60,596 bases of DNA from an uncultured Eubacterium sp. (GTDB taxonomy: Bacteria; Bacillota; Clostridia; Lachnospirales; Lachnospiraceae). Shown here piece by piece: positions 8,533 through 16,685 of this stretch. The DNA is taken from NCBI GenBank assembly GCA_910586225.1, contig CAJUIL010000025.1, positions 1 to 60,596 of the forward strand, in the 5' to 3' direction. Positions within the stretch are counted from its first letter, which is position 1; each line of letters begins with the position of its first letter. The notes under the pieces are model-generated. The model ran no database searches, was not told where the DNA came from, and saw only the letters and a program-made list of their open reading frames with translations. The translations under genes were made by a program, and so were the position numbers.

Positions 8533-9892
8533 TCAGATCAAACTGCCGGATCCGGTCAGGCAGATTTTAGACAGGCTGGCGTCACATGGGTACGAGGCTT
8601 ACGCAGTTGGCGGATGTGTGCGGGACAGTCTGCTCGGCCGGACGCCGGAGGATTGGGATATTACAACCTCGGCGGCCCCGGTGCAGGTCAAGGAGCTGTT
8701 CTCAAGAACGGTTGATACTGGGCTGCAGCATGGGACAGTGACCGTCCTGCTCGGCGGGGAAGGCTTTGAGGTGACGACGTATCGGATAGACGGCAAATAC
8801 ACGGACGGCAGGCATCCGGACGAGGTTGTTTTTACACCGAGTCTTTTGGAGGATTTAAAGCGGCGGGATTTTACGATCAACGCGATGGCGTACCGGGAGC
8901 CGGAAGGGCTTGTGGACGCATTCGGCGGGGCGCAGGATTTGGAGGCCGGCATGATACGATGTGTCGGCAACCCGCACGACCGTTTCCGGGAGGATGCGCT
9001 GCGGATGCTTCGTGCGGTACGGTTTGCGGCGCAGCTGGATTTCCAGATCGAGGAGCGTACAAGGCAGGCGGTGCGGGAGCTGGCTAACGACCTGTGCCGC
9101 ATCAGCGCAGAACGGATCCAGGCGGAGCTGGTAAAGCTTGTCATATCGCCGCATCCGGAATATATGCGGGAGCTTTATGAGCTTGGGATTACGGGTGTGG
9201 TGCTGCCGGAGTTTGACCGCATGATGCAAACAGAGCAAAACCATCCGCACCATTGCAAAAGCGTCGGCGAGCATACGATAGCCGGAATGCAGAATATCGC
9301 GCCGGATAAGGTGCTGCGTCTGACGATGCTGTTTCACGATATCGGAAAACCGCTGTGTAAAACAACAGATACGGACGGAATTGATCATTTTCACGGACAT
9401 CCGCAGCAGAGTGCGGAGCTGGCGGGAAAAATCTTCCGTCGTCTGAAATTTGACTGTGATACGATGCAGGCGGTCTGTAGTTTGGTGCGCTGGCATGATT
9501 ACAATCCATGCCTGACGCAGGAAGCGGTACGACGCGCGGTAGTAAAGACCGGACAAAAACAGTACCCAGCTATTTTTGCGGTCAAGCGTGCGGATATATT
9601 GGCGCAGAGCGATTACCAGAGAGCAGAAAAGCTGGAATATGTGGATGCATACGAGGCACTGTATGAAACGGTGCTGGCAGACGGTGACTGCATCAGCTTA
9701 AAGCAGCTGGCGGTATCTGGACGCGATATACTGGCGCTTGGCGTCGGGCAGGGCAGGCAGATTGGGGAGATTTTGGATCTGCTGTTGGAGCAGGTATTGG
9801 AAGATCCTGCGAAAAATGATCGGACGTATTTGCTGGAGCAGGTGCAGCAAATACGAATGGAGAGGATAGGGACGGGCAATATCGATGGATGA
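8528..9892 (+). CDS. cca: CCA-adding tRNA nucleotidyltransferase with HD domain
   Basis: Adds or repairs the 3' CCA of tRNA. The nucleotidyltransferase head is clear (YAVGGCVRDSLLGRTPEDWD, with the GG and DWD motifs), followed by the RRDFTINAMAY and RLLRAVRFAA-type region and an HD phosphohydrolase segment (MLFHDIGKP). Homology begins at about INQIKLP. The open frame extends far upstream into proS, but no ATG, GTG or TTG with a ribosome site fits. The best candidate start is ATT at 8528, seven bases after GGGGG and overlapping the proS stop. A TTG at 8450 is the alternative and would add an unlikely 26-residue extension. Confidence 0.9.
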   Translation: MNQIKLPDPVRQILDRLASHGYEAYAVGGCVRDSLLGRTPEDWDITTSAAPVQVKELFSRTVDTGLQHGTVTVLLGGEGFEVTTYRIDGKYTDGRHPDEVVFTPSLLEDLKRRDFTINAMAYREPEGLVDAFGGAQDLEAGMIRCVGNPHDRFREDALRMLRAVRFAAQLDFQIEERTRQAVRELANDLCRISAERIQAELVKLVISPHPEYMRELYELGITGVVLPEFDRMMQTEQNHPHHCKSVGEHTIAGMQNIAPDKVLRLTMLFHDIGKPLCKTTDTDGIDHFHGHPQQSAELAGKIFRRLKFDCDTMQAVCSLVRWHDYNPCLTQEAVRRAVVKTGQKQYPAIFAVKRADILAQSDYQRAEKLEYVDAYEALYETVLADGDCISLKQLAVSGRDILALGVGQGRQIGEILDLLLEQVLEDPAKNDRTYLLEQVQQIRMERIGTGNIDG

Positions 9893-9894
9893 TC

Positions 9895-9942
9895 AAAAAA
9901 AGGGGGCTGGCGACTGTGAAAAGTGCGTCGGCTTCCTTTTTT
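9895..9942 (+). terminator. Rho-independent terminator after cca
   Basis: An A-rich, G-rich left arm starting AAAAAAAGGGGGC pairs, with several G-U pairs, to a right arm ending GGCTTCCTTTTTT. It closes the proS-cca unit. Confidence 0.7.
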
Positions 9943-10057
9943 ACAGGAAGGGTATTTGAACGGGTACGATTTTTAGTCATAATCCCGCTGATAGTTTCAT
10001 AAGATGAATGGACACGTTAATGATGTGTGATTGTTCATTTTATTGGAGGGGAGTATT

Positions 10058-11047
10058 GTGTATAACCGGACAGAGATCATTTTAGAGGCATATCCATACG
10101 AATTTACTGATATCAGCAAAGGCAGAGGCGCCTATTTCTGTCATTGCCAGGACGGCAGCAGGAAAATACTGAAAGAGTTTACCGGTTCTGCTTCCAAGGC
10201 CGAGCTGCTGGACCGGTTTTTGGTTTATTTAAAGGAACGCGGCTGCAGGGTGGAGCAGATGGTATATACAAAGGAGGGACAGGTGTTATTTACCGATACG
10301 GATGACACGCGCTATTATATGCGTACTTGGTTTGACGGCAGGGAATGTGATACGAGAAGCCGGGAGGATATTTTGTGTGCGGTGCGCAGGCTGGCGCAGT
10401 TTCATCTGGATACGGCTGATTTTGATGAAGAGCTGCCGCAGACGATGTGCCGGACGCCGGAGTTTTTGCAGCAGGAGTTTGAACGGCACACAAGAGAGCT
10501 GCACAAGGTGCGCAATTACATAAAGGCAAAGAAAAAAAGGAATGAATTTGAGACGGACTTTTTAAATGAATACGGTTATTATATCAAACAGGCGGAGCAG
10601 GCGCAGGAACGTCTGGCAGCCGTTGGGGAGGATGCGGGAGCGCGTTTTTTCGGGATCTGTCATGGGGATTACAGCCAGCATAATCTACTGTTTACGTCGC
10701 ATGGACCGGTCATCATTAATTATGAGCGTTTTTGCAGGGATGCCTACATCAGTGACTTTGCGCATTTTTTCCGCAAGATTATGGAAAAGCACAGCTGGAA
10801 TACTGGGCTTGGCATGGATATGATTCATGCTTATGATAAAGTACGCGGGCTGGACCGCTGGGAGCTGCAGCAGCTTTCGGTGCGCATGAGCTATCCAGAA
10901 AAATTCTGGAAGGTGGCAAACCATTATTTTAATTCGAAAAAAAGCTGGGCGAACAGCAGAGATGGGGAAAAGCTGACGAAAATCTGTGCGCAGGAGCGGG
11001 AGCGCGCGGAGTTTTTAAAAATTTTATATTATTTTGCACAGGGGTAG
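10058..11047 (+). CDS. CotS-like spore coat / kinase-fold protein
   Basis: 329-residue protein with the aminoglycoside phosphotransferase/choline kinase fold of the CotS/YsxE family, spore-associated proteins of Firmicutes. The catalytic loop is seen as CHGDYSQHNLLF (HGD...N). The following metal-binding motif, normally IDF or IDFD, reads INYERFCRD, so the usual Mg-binding Asp is replaced by Asn-Tyr. It may be catalytically impaired or use another residue. The GTG start at 10058 follows GGAGGGG; an upstream in-frame TTG is rejected. It stands alone between a terminator and a hairpin. Confidence 0.72.
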   Translation: MYNRTEIILEAYPYEFTDISKGRGAYFCHCQDGSRKILKEFTGSASKAELLDRFLVYLKERGCRVEQMVYTKEGQVLFTDTDDTRYYMRTWFDGRECDTRSREDILCAVRRLAQFHLDTADFDEELPQTMCRTPEFLQQEFERHTRELHKVRNYIKAKKKRNEFETDFLNEYGYYIKQAEQAQERLAAVGEDAGARFFGICHGDYSQHNLLFTSHGPVIINYERFCRDAYISDFAHFFRKIMEKHSWNTGLGMDMIHAYDKVRGLDRWELQQLSVRMSYPEKFWKVANHYFNSKKSWANSRDGEKLTKICAQERERAEFLKILYYFAQG

Positions 11048-11063
11048 ACAAGGTTATTGTTAC

Positions 11064-11089
11064 GGTCTTTGCAGCAGAATGCAAAGACC
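11064..11089 (+). other. Hairpin after the CotS-like gene
   Basis: GGTCTTTGC (11064-11072) pairs perfectly with GCAAAGACC (11081-11089) around an 8-base loop, 17 bases after the stop codon. No T-run follows, so it may protect the 3' end or be a weak terminator. Confidence 0.5.
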
Positions 11090-11144
11090 TGCCGGAACGG
11101 TTACGGACGATTCAAATTGCAGGAAAAACACGCGAGTGGAAGGC

Positions 11145-11173
11145 TTGCGCTTGGCAAATGTACATGATATAAT
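11145..11173 (+). promoter_or_regulatory. Extended -10 promoter for the PEGA lipoprotein
   Basis: TATAAT (11168-11173) is preceded by TGA, giving a TGnTATAAT extended -10, with TTGCGC (11145-11150) 17 bases upstream as a 4/6 -35. Confidence 0.65.
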
Positions 11174-11214
11174 GGATGGGTATTATATCATTTAGGAAGA
11201 AGAGAGCAGATAGA

Positions 11215-12594
11215 ATGAAAAGAAAAATGATCATAGTGTTTGTTCTGCTGGCAGCTGCGTTTTTATACGGCGCGTGCGGGACGGCTTCAAAGAAAAGTCA
11301 GACGACAAAGGAAAGCCGTGATCCGTCGGAACTTGCCGGACAGGCGGGGCAGGCAAAGGAAAACACAAAGAAGGGTGTTCAAATGATCCTAAAGCATGAT
11401 ATCTTTAACTATCAGATCACGCTGATGGATCTAAAAAGCGGAGAACAGGTATGTTATGAATATACAGATGGAACAGAATTTTTTGACAAATACGGCGAAT
11501 ATGCGCTCAGCCAGGAGTTTACGGAAGGAAAGCTGGCGGTGATTGAGCGGTTAAACAGCAACGATACGCTTGGGGCGATTGCGTTTACGGATGAGACATG
11601 GGAATATGAGGGAGTCCGTAATTATAAGATCAGTACCGAGCAAAACCGGATGGATATCGCGGAAACGGCCTATCAGTTTGATGAGAATACGAAAGTATTT
11701 TCAGAAGGGGAGGAAAAGGAGCTGTATACGGTCGGGGAAAGTGACATTTTAAATGTTTACGGCATTGAGCGTACCGTTTACGCGGTCGTGGTGGAGACTG
11801 GGCACGGCACGCTGGCGCTTTCCAATACGGAGCTGTTTGAAGGCGGCTGGGTGAACCTTGGTACAACGGTGTATGCGAAAGTCACAAGGGATATGACGAT
11901 GGAGCTGCCGGAAGGAATTTACGATTTTTCCGTTGCAAATGACGGGTACGGGGATTCTGGCGAGGTACGCATCCGGCGCGATAAGGTCACGACGATCGAC
12001 TTGAATGACTATAAGGGAGAAGGCCCTAAAATGTGCAAGGTGACCTTTGATGTGGGCGTGTCGGGCGCTGTTGTTACGATCAATGGCAAAAAAGTGAACC
12101 ATAAAAAACCGACCGAGCTGCGGTACGGTGTGTATAAGCTGGGCGTTTACGCGCAGGGCTATGATGCATGGACGAAGCAGCTTGTGATCAATTCTCCGAA
12201 AGCAAACATTGAAATCCTGTTAAGCGAGGATACGGGTTCTGAGACAGGGACGACGGTAGAAAACGATAGATATGCGGAAGATAACAGCAATACCAACGCT
12301 TCCCAGTCGGCGAGCAGCAGTAATAACCGTGGTAAGGCGGGTTCTAAGGCAGGCTCCAAAGCAGGGTCTTATACAAGTAACAGTTCCTCAGAACAGACAA
12401 ACGCCAACAGTACCAACAGCTCAGACGGCTCCCTTGCCAATGCAGCGCTAGGGTCTTCACTGGCAAGTATCATTACTGGCGGAGAGTCTACGGATTATCT
12501 GGATACATTGTCAGATCTGGTTGATTCTTTGGACAAGCTGAACCGCTCTGCGTCTGGCCGTACGAATGCATCCGGCAATACAAATAATAACTAA
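11215..12594 (+). CDS. PEGA-domain lipoprotein
   Basis: 459-residue surface lipoprotein. The N-terminus has a positively charged start, a hydrophobic stretch, and lipobox LYGAC with Cys21 as the likely lipidated residue. The middle (about 190-330) holds beta-rich repeats of PEGA type: INGKKVNHKKPTELRYGVYK followed by YAQGYDAWTKQ, typical of surface-anchored bacterial proteins. The C-terminal 110 residues are low-complexity, rich in Ser, Asn, Gly, Thr and Ala, including GSKAGSKAGS repeats. No enzyme motif is seen. The ATG at 11215 is chosen because it begins the signal peptide. It has its own extended -10 promoter. Confidence 0.75.
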   Translation: MKRKMIIVFVLLAAAFLYGACGTASKKSQTTKESRDPSELAGQAGQAKENTKKGVQMILKHDIFNYQITLMDLKSGEQVCYEYTDGTEFFDKYGEYALSQEFTEGKLAVIERLNSNDTLGAIAFTDETWEYEGVRNYKISTEQNRMDIAETAYQFDENTKVFSEGEEKELYTVGESDILNVYGIERTVYAVVVETGHGTLALSNTELFEGGWVNLGTTVYAKVTRDMTMELPEGIYDFSVANDGYGDSGEVRIRRDKVTTIDLNDYKGEGPKMCKVTFDVGVSGAVVTINGKKVNHKKPTELRYGVYKLGVYAQGYDAWTKQLVINSPKANIEILLSEDTGSETGTTVENDRYAEDNSNTNASQSASSSNNRGKAGSKAGSKAGSYTSNSSSEQTNANSTNSSDGSLANAALGSSLASIITGGESTDYLDTLSDLVDSLDKLNRSASGRTNASGNTNNN

Positions 12595-12704
12595 GAATGT
12601 TTAATTATGATTTTATGATACGATTCTATTAGGGGGTACGGATAAAGGTAGGCCGGAAACCTGATAAGATATAAAAACTAAATACATGAATGGGAGGACG
12701 TAAC

Positions 12705-14441
12705 ATGGATTACAAAGAAATGTACCAACAATGGCTGGACAACCCTTATTTTGATGAGGAGACAAAGGCGGAATTAAAGTCGATCGAAGGAAATGAGAAG
12801 GAGATCGAGGACCGTTTTTATATGGATCTGGAGTTTGGTACAGCAGGACTGCGCGGCGTCATCGGTGCAGGTACGAACCGGATGAACGTATACACAGTCA
12901 GAAAAGCAACACAGGGACTTGCGAATTATATTTTGTCCGTAAAAGGAGAAGCAAAAGGGGTAGCGATCGCATACGATTCCAGACATATGTCGCCGGAATT
13001 TGCTGATGTGGCAGCATTGTGCCTGGCAGCAAACGGGATTAAAGCATATGTGTTCGAAAGCTTAAGACCAACACCGGAATTATCCTACGCAGTCCGCAAG
13101 TTAGGCTGCATTGCGGGTATTAATATTACCGCGAGCCATAATCCGCCGGAATACAACGGCTACAAGGTATACTGGGAGGACGGCGCGCAGATCACACCGC
13201 CTCACGACAGCGGTATTATGGATGAGGTAAAGAAGGTAACGGATTATGCCGCGTGCAAAACGATGTCCTTAGATGAAGCAAAGTCAGCTGGGTTATATCA
13301 GACGATCGGAGCAGATATCGACGATCCGTATATCGAGGAGCTTAAAGGACTGGTACTTCATCAAGACAGCATTGACGCGGTTAAGGACAAGCTGACGATC
13401 GTATATTCCCCGCTGCATGGAACTGGAAATATTCCGGTACGCCGCGTATTAAAGGAACTTGGCTTCCAGAATGTACACGTAGTACCTGAACAGGAGCTTC
13501 CAAACGGCGATTTCCCGACAGTGAGCTATCCGAATCCGGAAGCGGCAGAAGCGTTCGAGCTGGGACTTGCTCTTGCAAAGAAAGTAAATGCAGATTTAGT
13601 TTTGGCTACGGATCCTGATGCAGACCGTCTTGGAGTATATGTTAAAGATTCTAAGACAGGTGAGTACCATACGCTGACTGGAAATATGTCCGGCTGTCTG
13701 ATCGGAGATTATGTGATCGGCCAGCGCAAGGCGATCAATGGCTCTTTGCCGGAGGACGGCGCGTTTATCCGTTCTATCGTTTCTACGAATATGGCAGATG
13801 CGATTGCGAAGTATTATGGGATCCAACTGGTAGAAGTTTTAACAGGATTTAAGTTTATCGGACAGAAAATGCTGGAATTTGAAAATACCGGAAAAGGAAC
13901 TTACCTTTTTGGTATGGAAGAAAGCTATGGCTGTCTGACTGGAACGTATGCAAGGGATAAGGATGCGGTAGTGGCTTCGATGGCTCTGTGTGAAGCGGCA
14001 GCTTATTATATGACGAAGGACATGACGCTCTGGGATGCAATGCTGGAGATGTATGAGCGCTACGGCTATTATAAGGATCATGTAGAGTCCATTACATTAA
14101 AGGGCATTGAAGGGCTTGCGAAGATCCAGGAGATCATGAATACGCTGCGTGAAAACGCGCCGAAGGAGATTGGCGGGCTTAAGGTACTTGCGGCAAGAGA
14201 TTATAAGACGGATACGATCCAGGATTTTGAATCTGGAAAGACAATGCCGACGGGTCTGCCGAAGTCAAACGTGCTTTATTATGAACTGGAAAATGATGCT
14301 TGGGTATGTGTAAGACCGTCCGGAACGGAACCAAAAGTGAAGTTCTATATAGGCGTAAAAGGTACGTCCATGGCGGATGCTGACGAAAAATCAGCGTCAT
14401 TGGGCACAAAGGTTCTGGATATGATCCAGAAGATGCTCTAG
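12705..14441 (+). CDS. pgcA: Phospho-sugar mutase (phosphoglucomutase PgcA type)
   Basis: 578-residue alpha-D-phosphohexomutase interconverting glucose-1-P and glucose-6-P (or mannose phosphates). All four signature regions are present: the active Ser in NITASHNPPEYNGYK, the metal loop ATDPDADRLG, the sugar-binding GMEESYG, and the phosphate-binding RPSGTEPKVKFY. The length matches the clostridial/Bacillus PgcA class with its longer N-terminus. The ATG at 12705 follows GGGAGGACG. It links GH13 and GH31 sugar release and the cell-wall precursor pool, though it is not in an operon with them. Confidence 0.9.
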   Translation: MDYKEMYQQWLDNPYFDEETKAELKSIEGNEKEIEDRFYMDLEFGTAGLRGVIGAGTNRMNVYTVRKATQGLANYILSVKGEAKGVAIAYDSRHMSPEFADVAALCLAANGIKAYVFESLRPTPELSYAVRKLGCIAGINITASHNPPEYNGYKVYWEDGAQITPPHDSGIMDEVKKVTDYAACKTMSLDEAKSAGLYQTIGADIDDPYIEELKGLVLHQDSIDAVKDKLTIVYSPLHGTGNIPVRRVLKELGFQNVHVVPEQELPNGDFPTVSYPNPEAAEAFELGLALAKKVNADLVLATDPDADRLGVYVKDSKTGEYHTLTGNMSGCLIGDYVIGQRKAINGSLPEDGAFIRSIVSTNMADAIAKYYGIQLVEVLTGFKFIGQKMLEFENTGKGTYLFGMEESYGCLTGTYARDKDAVVASMALCEAAAYYMTKDMTLWDAMLEMYERYGYYKDHVESITLKGIEGLAKIQEIMNTLRENAPKEIGGLKVLAARDYKTDTIQDFESGKTMPTGLPKSNVLYYELENDAWVCVRPSGTEPKVKFYIGVKGTSMADADEKSASLGTKVLDMIQKML

Positions 14442-14475
14442 GTCAGAAAGTATGCTATAAATTGGGCATTTTTGC

Positions 14476-14504
14476 TTGACAAACCATGGAAAAGTTAGTA
14501 TAAA
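14476..14504 (+). promoter_or_regulatory. Sigma-A promoter for hup
   Basis: TTGACA (14476-14481), a 17-base spacer, and TATAAA (14499-14504). Near-consensus, as expected for an abundant nucleoid protein. The transcript leader would be about 75 bases. Confidence 0.85.
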
Positions 14505-14587
14505 TATATTCGTAAGTATTTTGGAGAAAATGAGTTCCGATTCTTATTTAATAACAATACTATAATTAATCCACAGGAGGAGTAGAA

Positions 14588-14863
14588 ATGAACAAAGCGG
14601 AATTAGTTGCAGCTATTGCTGACAAGGCTGAATTATCCAAGAAGGATGCGGAAGCAGCGCTAAAGGCATTTACAGACGTTGTTGCCGAAGAACTCAAGAA
14701 AGGTGAGAAGATCCAGTTAGTCGGCTTCGGGACTTTCGAAGTATCTGAAAGAGCGGCCAGAACAGGCAGAAATCCACAGACAGGTGAAGAGATGACCATT
14801 CCGGCGTCTAAGGCACCAAAGTTTAAGGCAGGAAAAGCATTAAAGGATTTAATGAACGAATAA
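14588..14863 (+). CDS. hup: HU-family DNA-binding protein
   Basis: 91-residue histone-like protein that bends and compacts DNA as a dimer. The sequence opens MNKAELVAAIADKAELSKKD and carries the beta-arm signature GFGTFEVSERAARTGRNPQT. Full length for HU. It has a strong upstream promoter and its own terminator at 14871-14902, so it is a monocistronic, highly expressed unit; some readthrough into rqcP is possible. Confidence 0.96.
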   Translation: MNKAELVAAIADKAELSKKDAEAALKAFTDVVAEELKKGEKIQLVGFGTFEVSERAARTGRNPQTGEEMTIPASKAPKFKAGKALKDLMNE

Positions 14864-14870
14864 ATCTTGG

Positions 14871-14902
14871 AAAGGGGGCTGCGGGCTTGCGGTCCCCTTT
14901 TT
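14871..14902 (+). terminator. Terminator after hup
   Basis: AAAGGGG (14871-14877) pairs with CCCCTTT (14894-14900) around a GC-rich loop and is followed by more T. It sits 8 bases after the hup stop codon. Confidence 0.75.
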
Positions 14903-14938
14903 GATGGAAAAAATTGGTTCAGCGGAGGGAAGAAAGCT

Positions 14939-15178
14939 ATGAGGTTAGATAAATTTTTAAAGGTTTCACGTCTGATCAAAAGACGTACGATTGCCAATGA
15001 AGCCTGTGATGCCGGAAGGGTGACGGTGAACGGGAAGCCTGCCAAGGCATCTGTAAAGGTTAAGGTTGGAGATATTATCGAAATCTTATTCGGCACAAAG
15101 TCGGTCAAGGTGCGTGTACTGGATATCCAGGATACGACAAAGAAAGAACAAGCAAAAGAGCTGTTTGAATATTTATAA
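14939..15178 (+). CDS. rqcP: S4-domain RNA-binding protein RqcP (YabO)
   Basis: 79-residue S4 protein (MRLDKFLKVSRLIKRRTIAN, then GRVTVNGKPAKASVKVKVGD). RqcP works with RqcH in adding alanine tails to peptides on stalled 50S subunits (known in Bacillus). The start at 14939 follows GGAGGGAAG. Position directly before yabP-yabQ-divIC matches the Bacillus yabO locus, which supports the name over the related Hsp15. Confidence 0.9.
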   Translation: MRLDKFLKVSRLIKRRTIANEACDAGRVTVNGKPAKASVKVKVGDIIEILFGTKSVKVRVLDIQDTTKKEQAKELFEYL

Positions 15179-15182
15179 TCTG

Positions 15183-15212
15183 GTCATATATCCGCGACCT
15201 CGTTCATATACT
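15183..15212 (+). promoter_or_regulatory. Candidate sigma-E promoter for yabP-yabQ
   Basis: GTCATATAT (15183-15191) and CATATACT (15205-15212), 13 bases apart, resemble the mother-cell sigma-E elements (-35 kmATATt, -10 CATACAnT). Bacillus yabP-yabQ is known to be sigma-E-dependent, so the position fits. The match is by eye. Confidence 0.45.
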
Positions 15213-15258
15213 TTATTAGTGTAGGATTGCTACCTGGGACAAGAATGGAGGGAAGGAT

Positions 15259-15552
15259 ATGGATGATAGAATGGAAAAAAACCAGTCGAAAGCGCACAAA
15301 ATCCTGCTGACAAACCGCAAAACAGCAGCGTTTACGGGGATTTTGGATGTGCTTTCTTTTGATGTATCGGAGATTTTGCTGGAGACAGAGCAGGGGATGC
15401 TCTTGATCAAGGGCAATGACCTTCATGTGAACCGACTGACGCTGGAAAAGGGCGAGGTGGATGTGGAAGGCAGGATCGACAGTCTTGCCTATTCGGACGC
15501 CGGGGGCGGTAAAAAAGCGGCCGAAAGCCTGCTGGGAAGAATTTTCCGATGA
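15259..15552 (+). CDS. yabP: Sporulation protein YabP
   Basis: 97-residue YabP family protein (NRKTAAFTGILDVLSFDVSE, then LIKGNDLHVNRLTLEKGEVD). In Bacillus it is made in the mother cell early in sporulation. The start follows GGAGGGAAGGAT. The stop codon overlaps the yabQ start (ATGA), so the two are translated together. Confidence 0.93.
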   Translation: MDDRMEKNQSKAHKILLTNRKTAAFTGILDVLSFDVSEILLETEQGMLLIKGNDLHVNRLTLEKGEVDVEGRIDSLAYSDAGGGKKAAESLLGRIFR

Positions 15553-16046
15553 TGACGGTGAGCGAGAATATTTTCCATGAGCTTGATTTTTTTGCGGTTT
15601 CTTTTGTGCTTGGGATTCTGCTGGTGCTTGTCTATGATTGTCTGCGGATATTCAGACGGCTTGTCCGGCATGGAACCGTATGGATTTCTCTGGAGGATTT
15701 GGGATACTGGGTGTTTACGGCGTTTGTGATCTTTGCCATGCTGTATCAGAAAAATGACGGGCTGATCCGGGGCTTTTCCATCGGTGGTATCGTGTTTGGG
15801 ATGCTGCTGTACAATCAGCTCATCAGCCGTTATACGGTGAAGTACATAGCGCGCGCGTTAAAAAAGGTCATTCGTACAATACAAAAGATCTGCCGTATTA
15901 TTTTGACGCCGTTTCGAGCGGCAGCAAAGAAAGTTTCGAACAAAGGTTCTGAAATTGCAGGCAAAGGAAGAAAAATTAAAAAAATTTTAAATAAACGGTT
16001 GAAAATATGGAAGAAATTGATTAGAATAGGAATTACTAAAAAATAA
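15549..16046 (+). CDS. yabQ: Spore cortex membrane protein YabQ
   Basis: 165-residue membrane protein needed for spore cortex formation in Bacillus. About three to four hydrophobic segments occupy the first 100 residues (for example VSFVLGILLVLVYDCLRIFR), followed by a very basic tail rich in Lys and Arg. It begins inside the yabP stop codon. Between yabP and divIC, as in the standard order. Confidence 0.9.
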   Translation: MMTVSENIFHELDFFAVSFVLGILLVLVYDCLRIFRRLVRHGTVWISLEDLGYWVFTAFVIFAMLYQKNDGLIRGFSIGGIVFGMLLYNQLISRYTVKYIARALKKVIRTIQKICRIILTPFRAAAKKVSNKGSEIAGKGRKIKKILNKRLKIWKKLIRIGITKK

Positions 16047-16088
16047 GGCGGCAGGGGGTGTCCGCCGTAAGATTAGAGGGTGGTAGGC

Positions 16089-16385
16089 ATGAGTCACAGA
16101 TATAACAGCCATAGGGCAAATAAAACAGGAAAGATGTGTGTTACGCTGATTGTTCTCGCAATGATTGGTGTCATGTCTGTGCAAATTGTGACCCTTTATA
16201 AGAAGGACCAACAGTTGATTGCGCAGGAGGCGCTATTGGAAAAGCAGAAGGAAGGGGAGCTGGCAAGACAGAAGGAAATCGAGGAGTACGAGGCGTATAC
16301 TAAGACGCAGGAGTATATTGAGGATGTGGCGAAGAGTAAGTTGGGGCTTGTTTATAAAGATGAGATTATATTTAAGGAGAAATGA
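16089..16385 (+). CDS. divIC: Septum formation initiator DivIC/FtsB
   Basis: 98-residue bitopic division protein: short basic N-terminus, one transmembrane helix (about 17-40, LIVLAMIGVMSVQIV), then a charged coiled coil and the conserved end (YIEDVAKSKLGLVYKDEI). Works with FtsL and DivIB at the divisome. The ATG at 16089 is preferred over a GTG at 16080 because AGAGGG is then correctly spaced. A terminator follows, separating it from spoIIE. Confidence 0.9.
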   Translation: MSHRYNSHRANKTGKMCVTLIVLAMIGVMSVQIVTLYKKDQQLIAQEALLEKQKEGELARQKEIEEYEAYTKTQEYIEDVAKSKLGLVYKDEIIFKEK

Positions 16386-16404
16386 AAGGAGATAGAGAGG
16401 GGTG

Positions 16405-16437
16405 AAAGATCTGGCTTGTGGGCTGGGTCTTTTTCTT
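16405..16437 (+). terminator. Terminator after divIC
   Basis: AGATCTGGCT (16407-16416) pairs with GGCTGGGTCT (16421-16430), with four G-U pairs, around a TGTG loop, followed by TTTTC TTGTTT. It lies 21 bases after divIC. Confidence 0.6.
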
Positions 16438-16544
16438 GTTTGGGGGGATTTTAGGTGGTTCGAAAACTTGAATGGCTTTGAATCGACTCGATTATGCTTT
16501 TGAACGGATATAAAGGCGAATAAAAATAAAATCATAAACCATAG

Positions 16545-16578
16545 TTTGACAAACATTTTAGCGGTGTCTTTTTATAAT
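16545..16578 (+). promoter_or_regulatory. Spo0A-type promoter of spoIIE with 21-base spacing
   Basis: TTGACA (16546-16551) and TATAAT (16573-16578) are both perfect sigma-A hexamers but lie 21 bases apart, too far for ordinary sigma-A use. The Bacillus spoIIE promoter has the same unusual 21-base spacing and is activated by Spo0A~P. TTTGACAAA (16545-16553) overlaps the -35; its reverse complement TTTGTCAAA fits the 0A-box consensus TTTGTCRAA. A weaker box-like TTCGAAA lies at 16459. The rest of the 300-base divIC-spoIIE gap shows nothing else; the tRNA genes found here in Bacillus are absent. Confidence 0.8.
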
Positions 16579-16685
16579 GGCTGTCATATGCCGCTGGGAA
16601 GAGCTGGGCAGTTGGACTTGGAAGTGCTGGCGGCAGGGTAGAGAGGCGGACAGGCCTTGAGTAAGACAGGATTGGAGGATGCGGG

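Noticed and set aside
8599..9556. Minus-strand open frames of 181 and 233 residues inside cca
   Set aside because: Antisense of a well-conserved enzyme gene, no ribosome sites, no recognisable domains.
12640..12700. preQ1-I riboswitch-like end (ATAAAAACTAA) before the phosphoglucomutase gene
   Set aside because: The tail resembles the preQ1-I motif but the conserved loop and stem are missing and the gene has no link to queuosine.
16386..16685. tRNA genes between divIC and spoIIE, as in Bacillus
   Set aside because: No cloverleaf arms or GTTCRANNC box could be found; the stretch holds a terminator and the spoIIE promoter.
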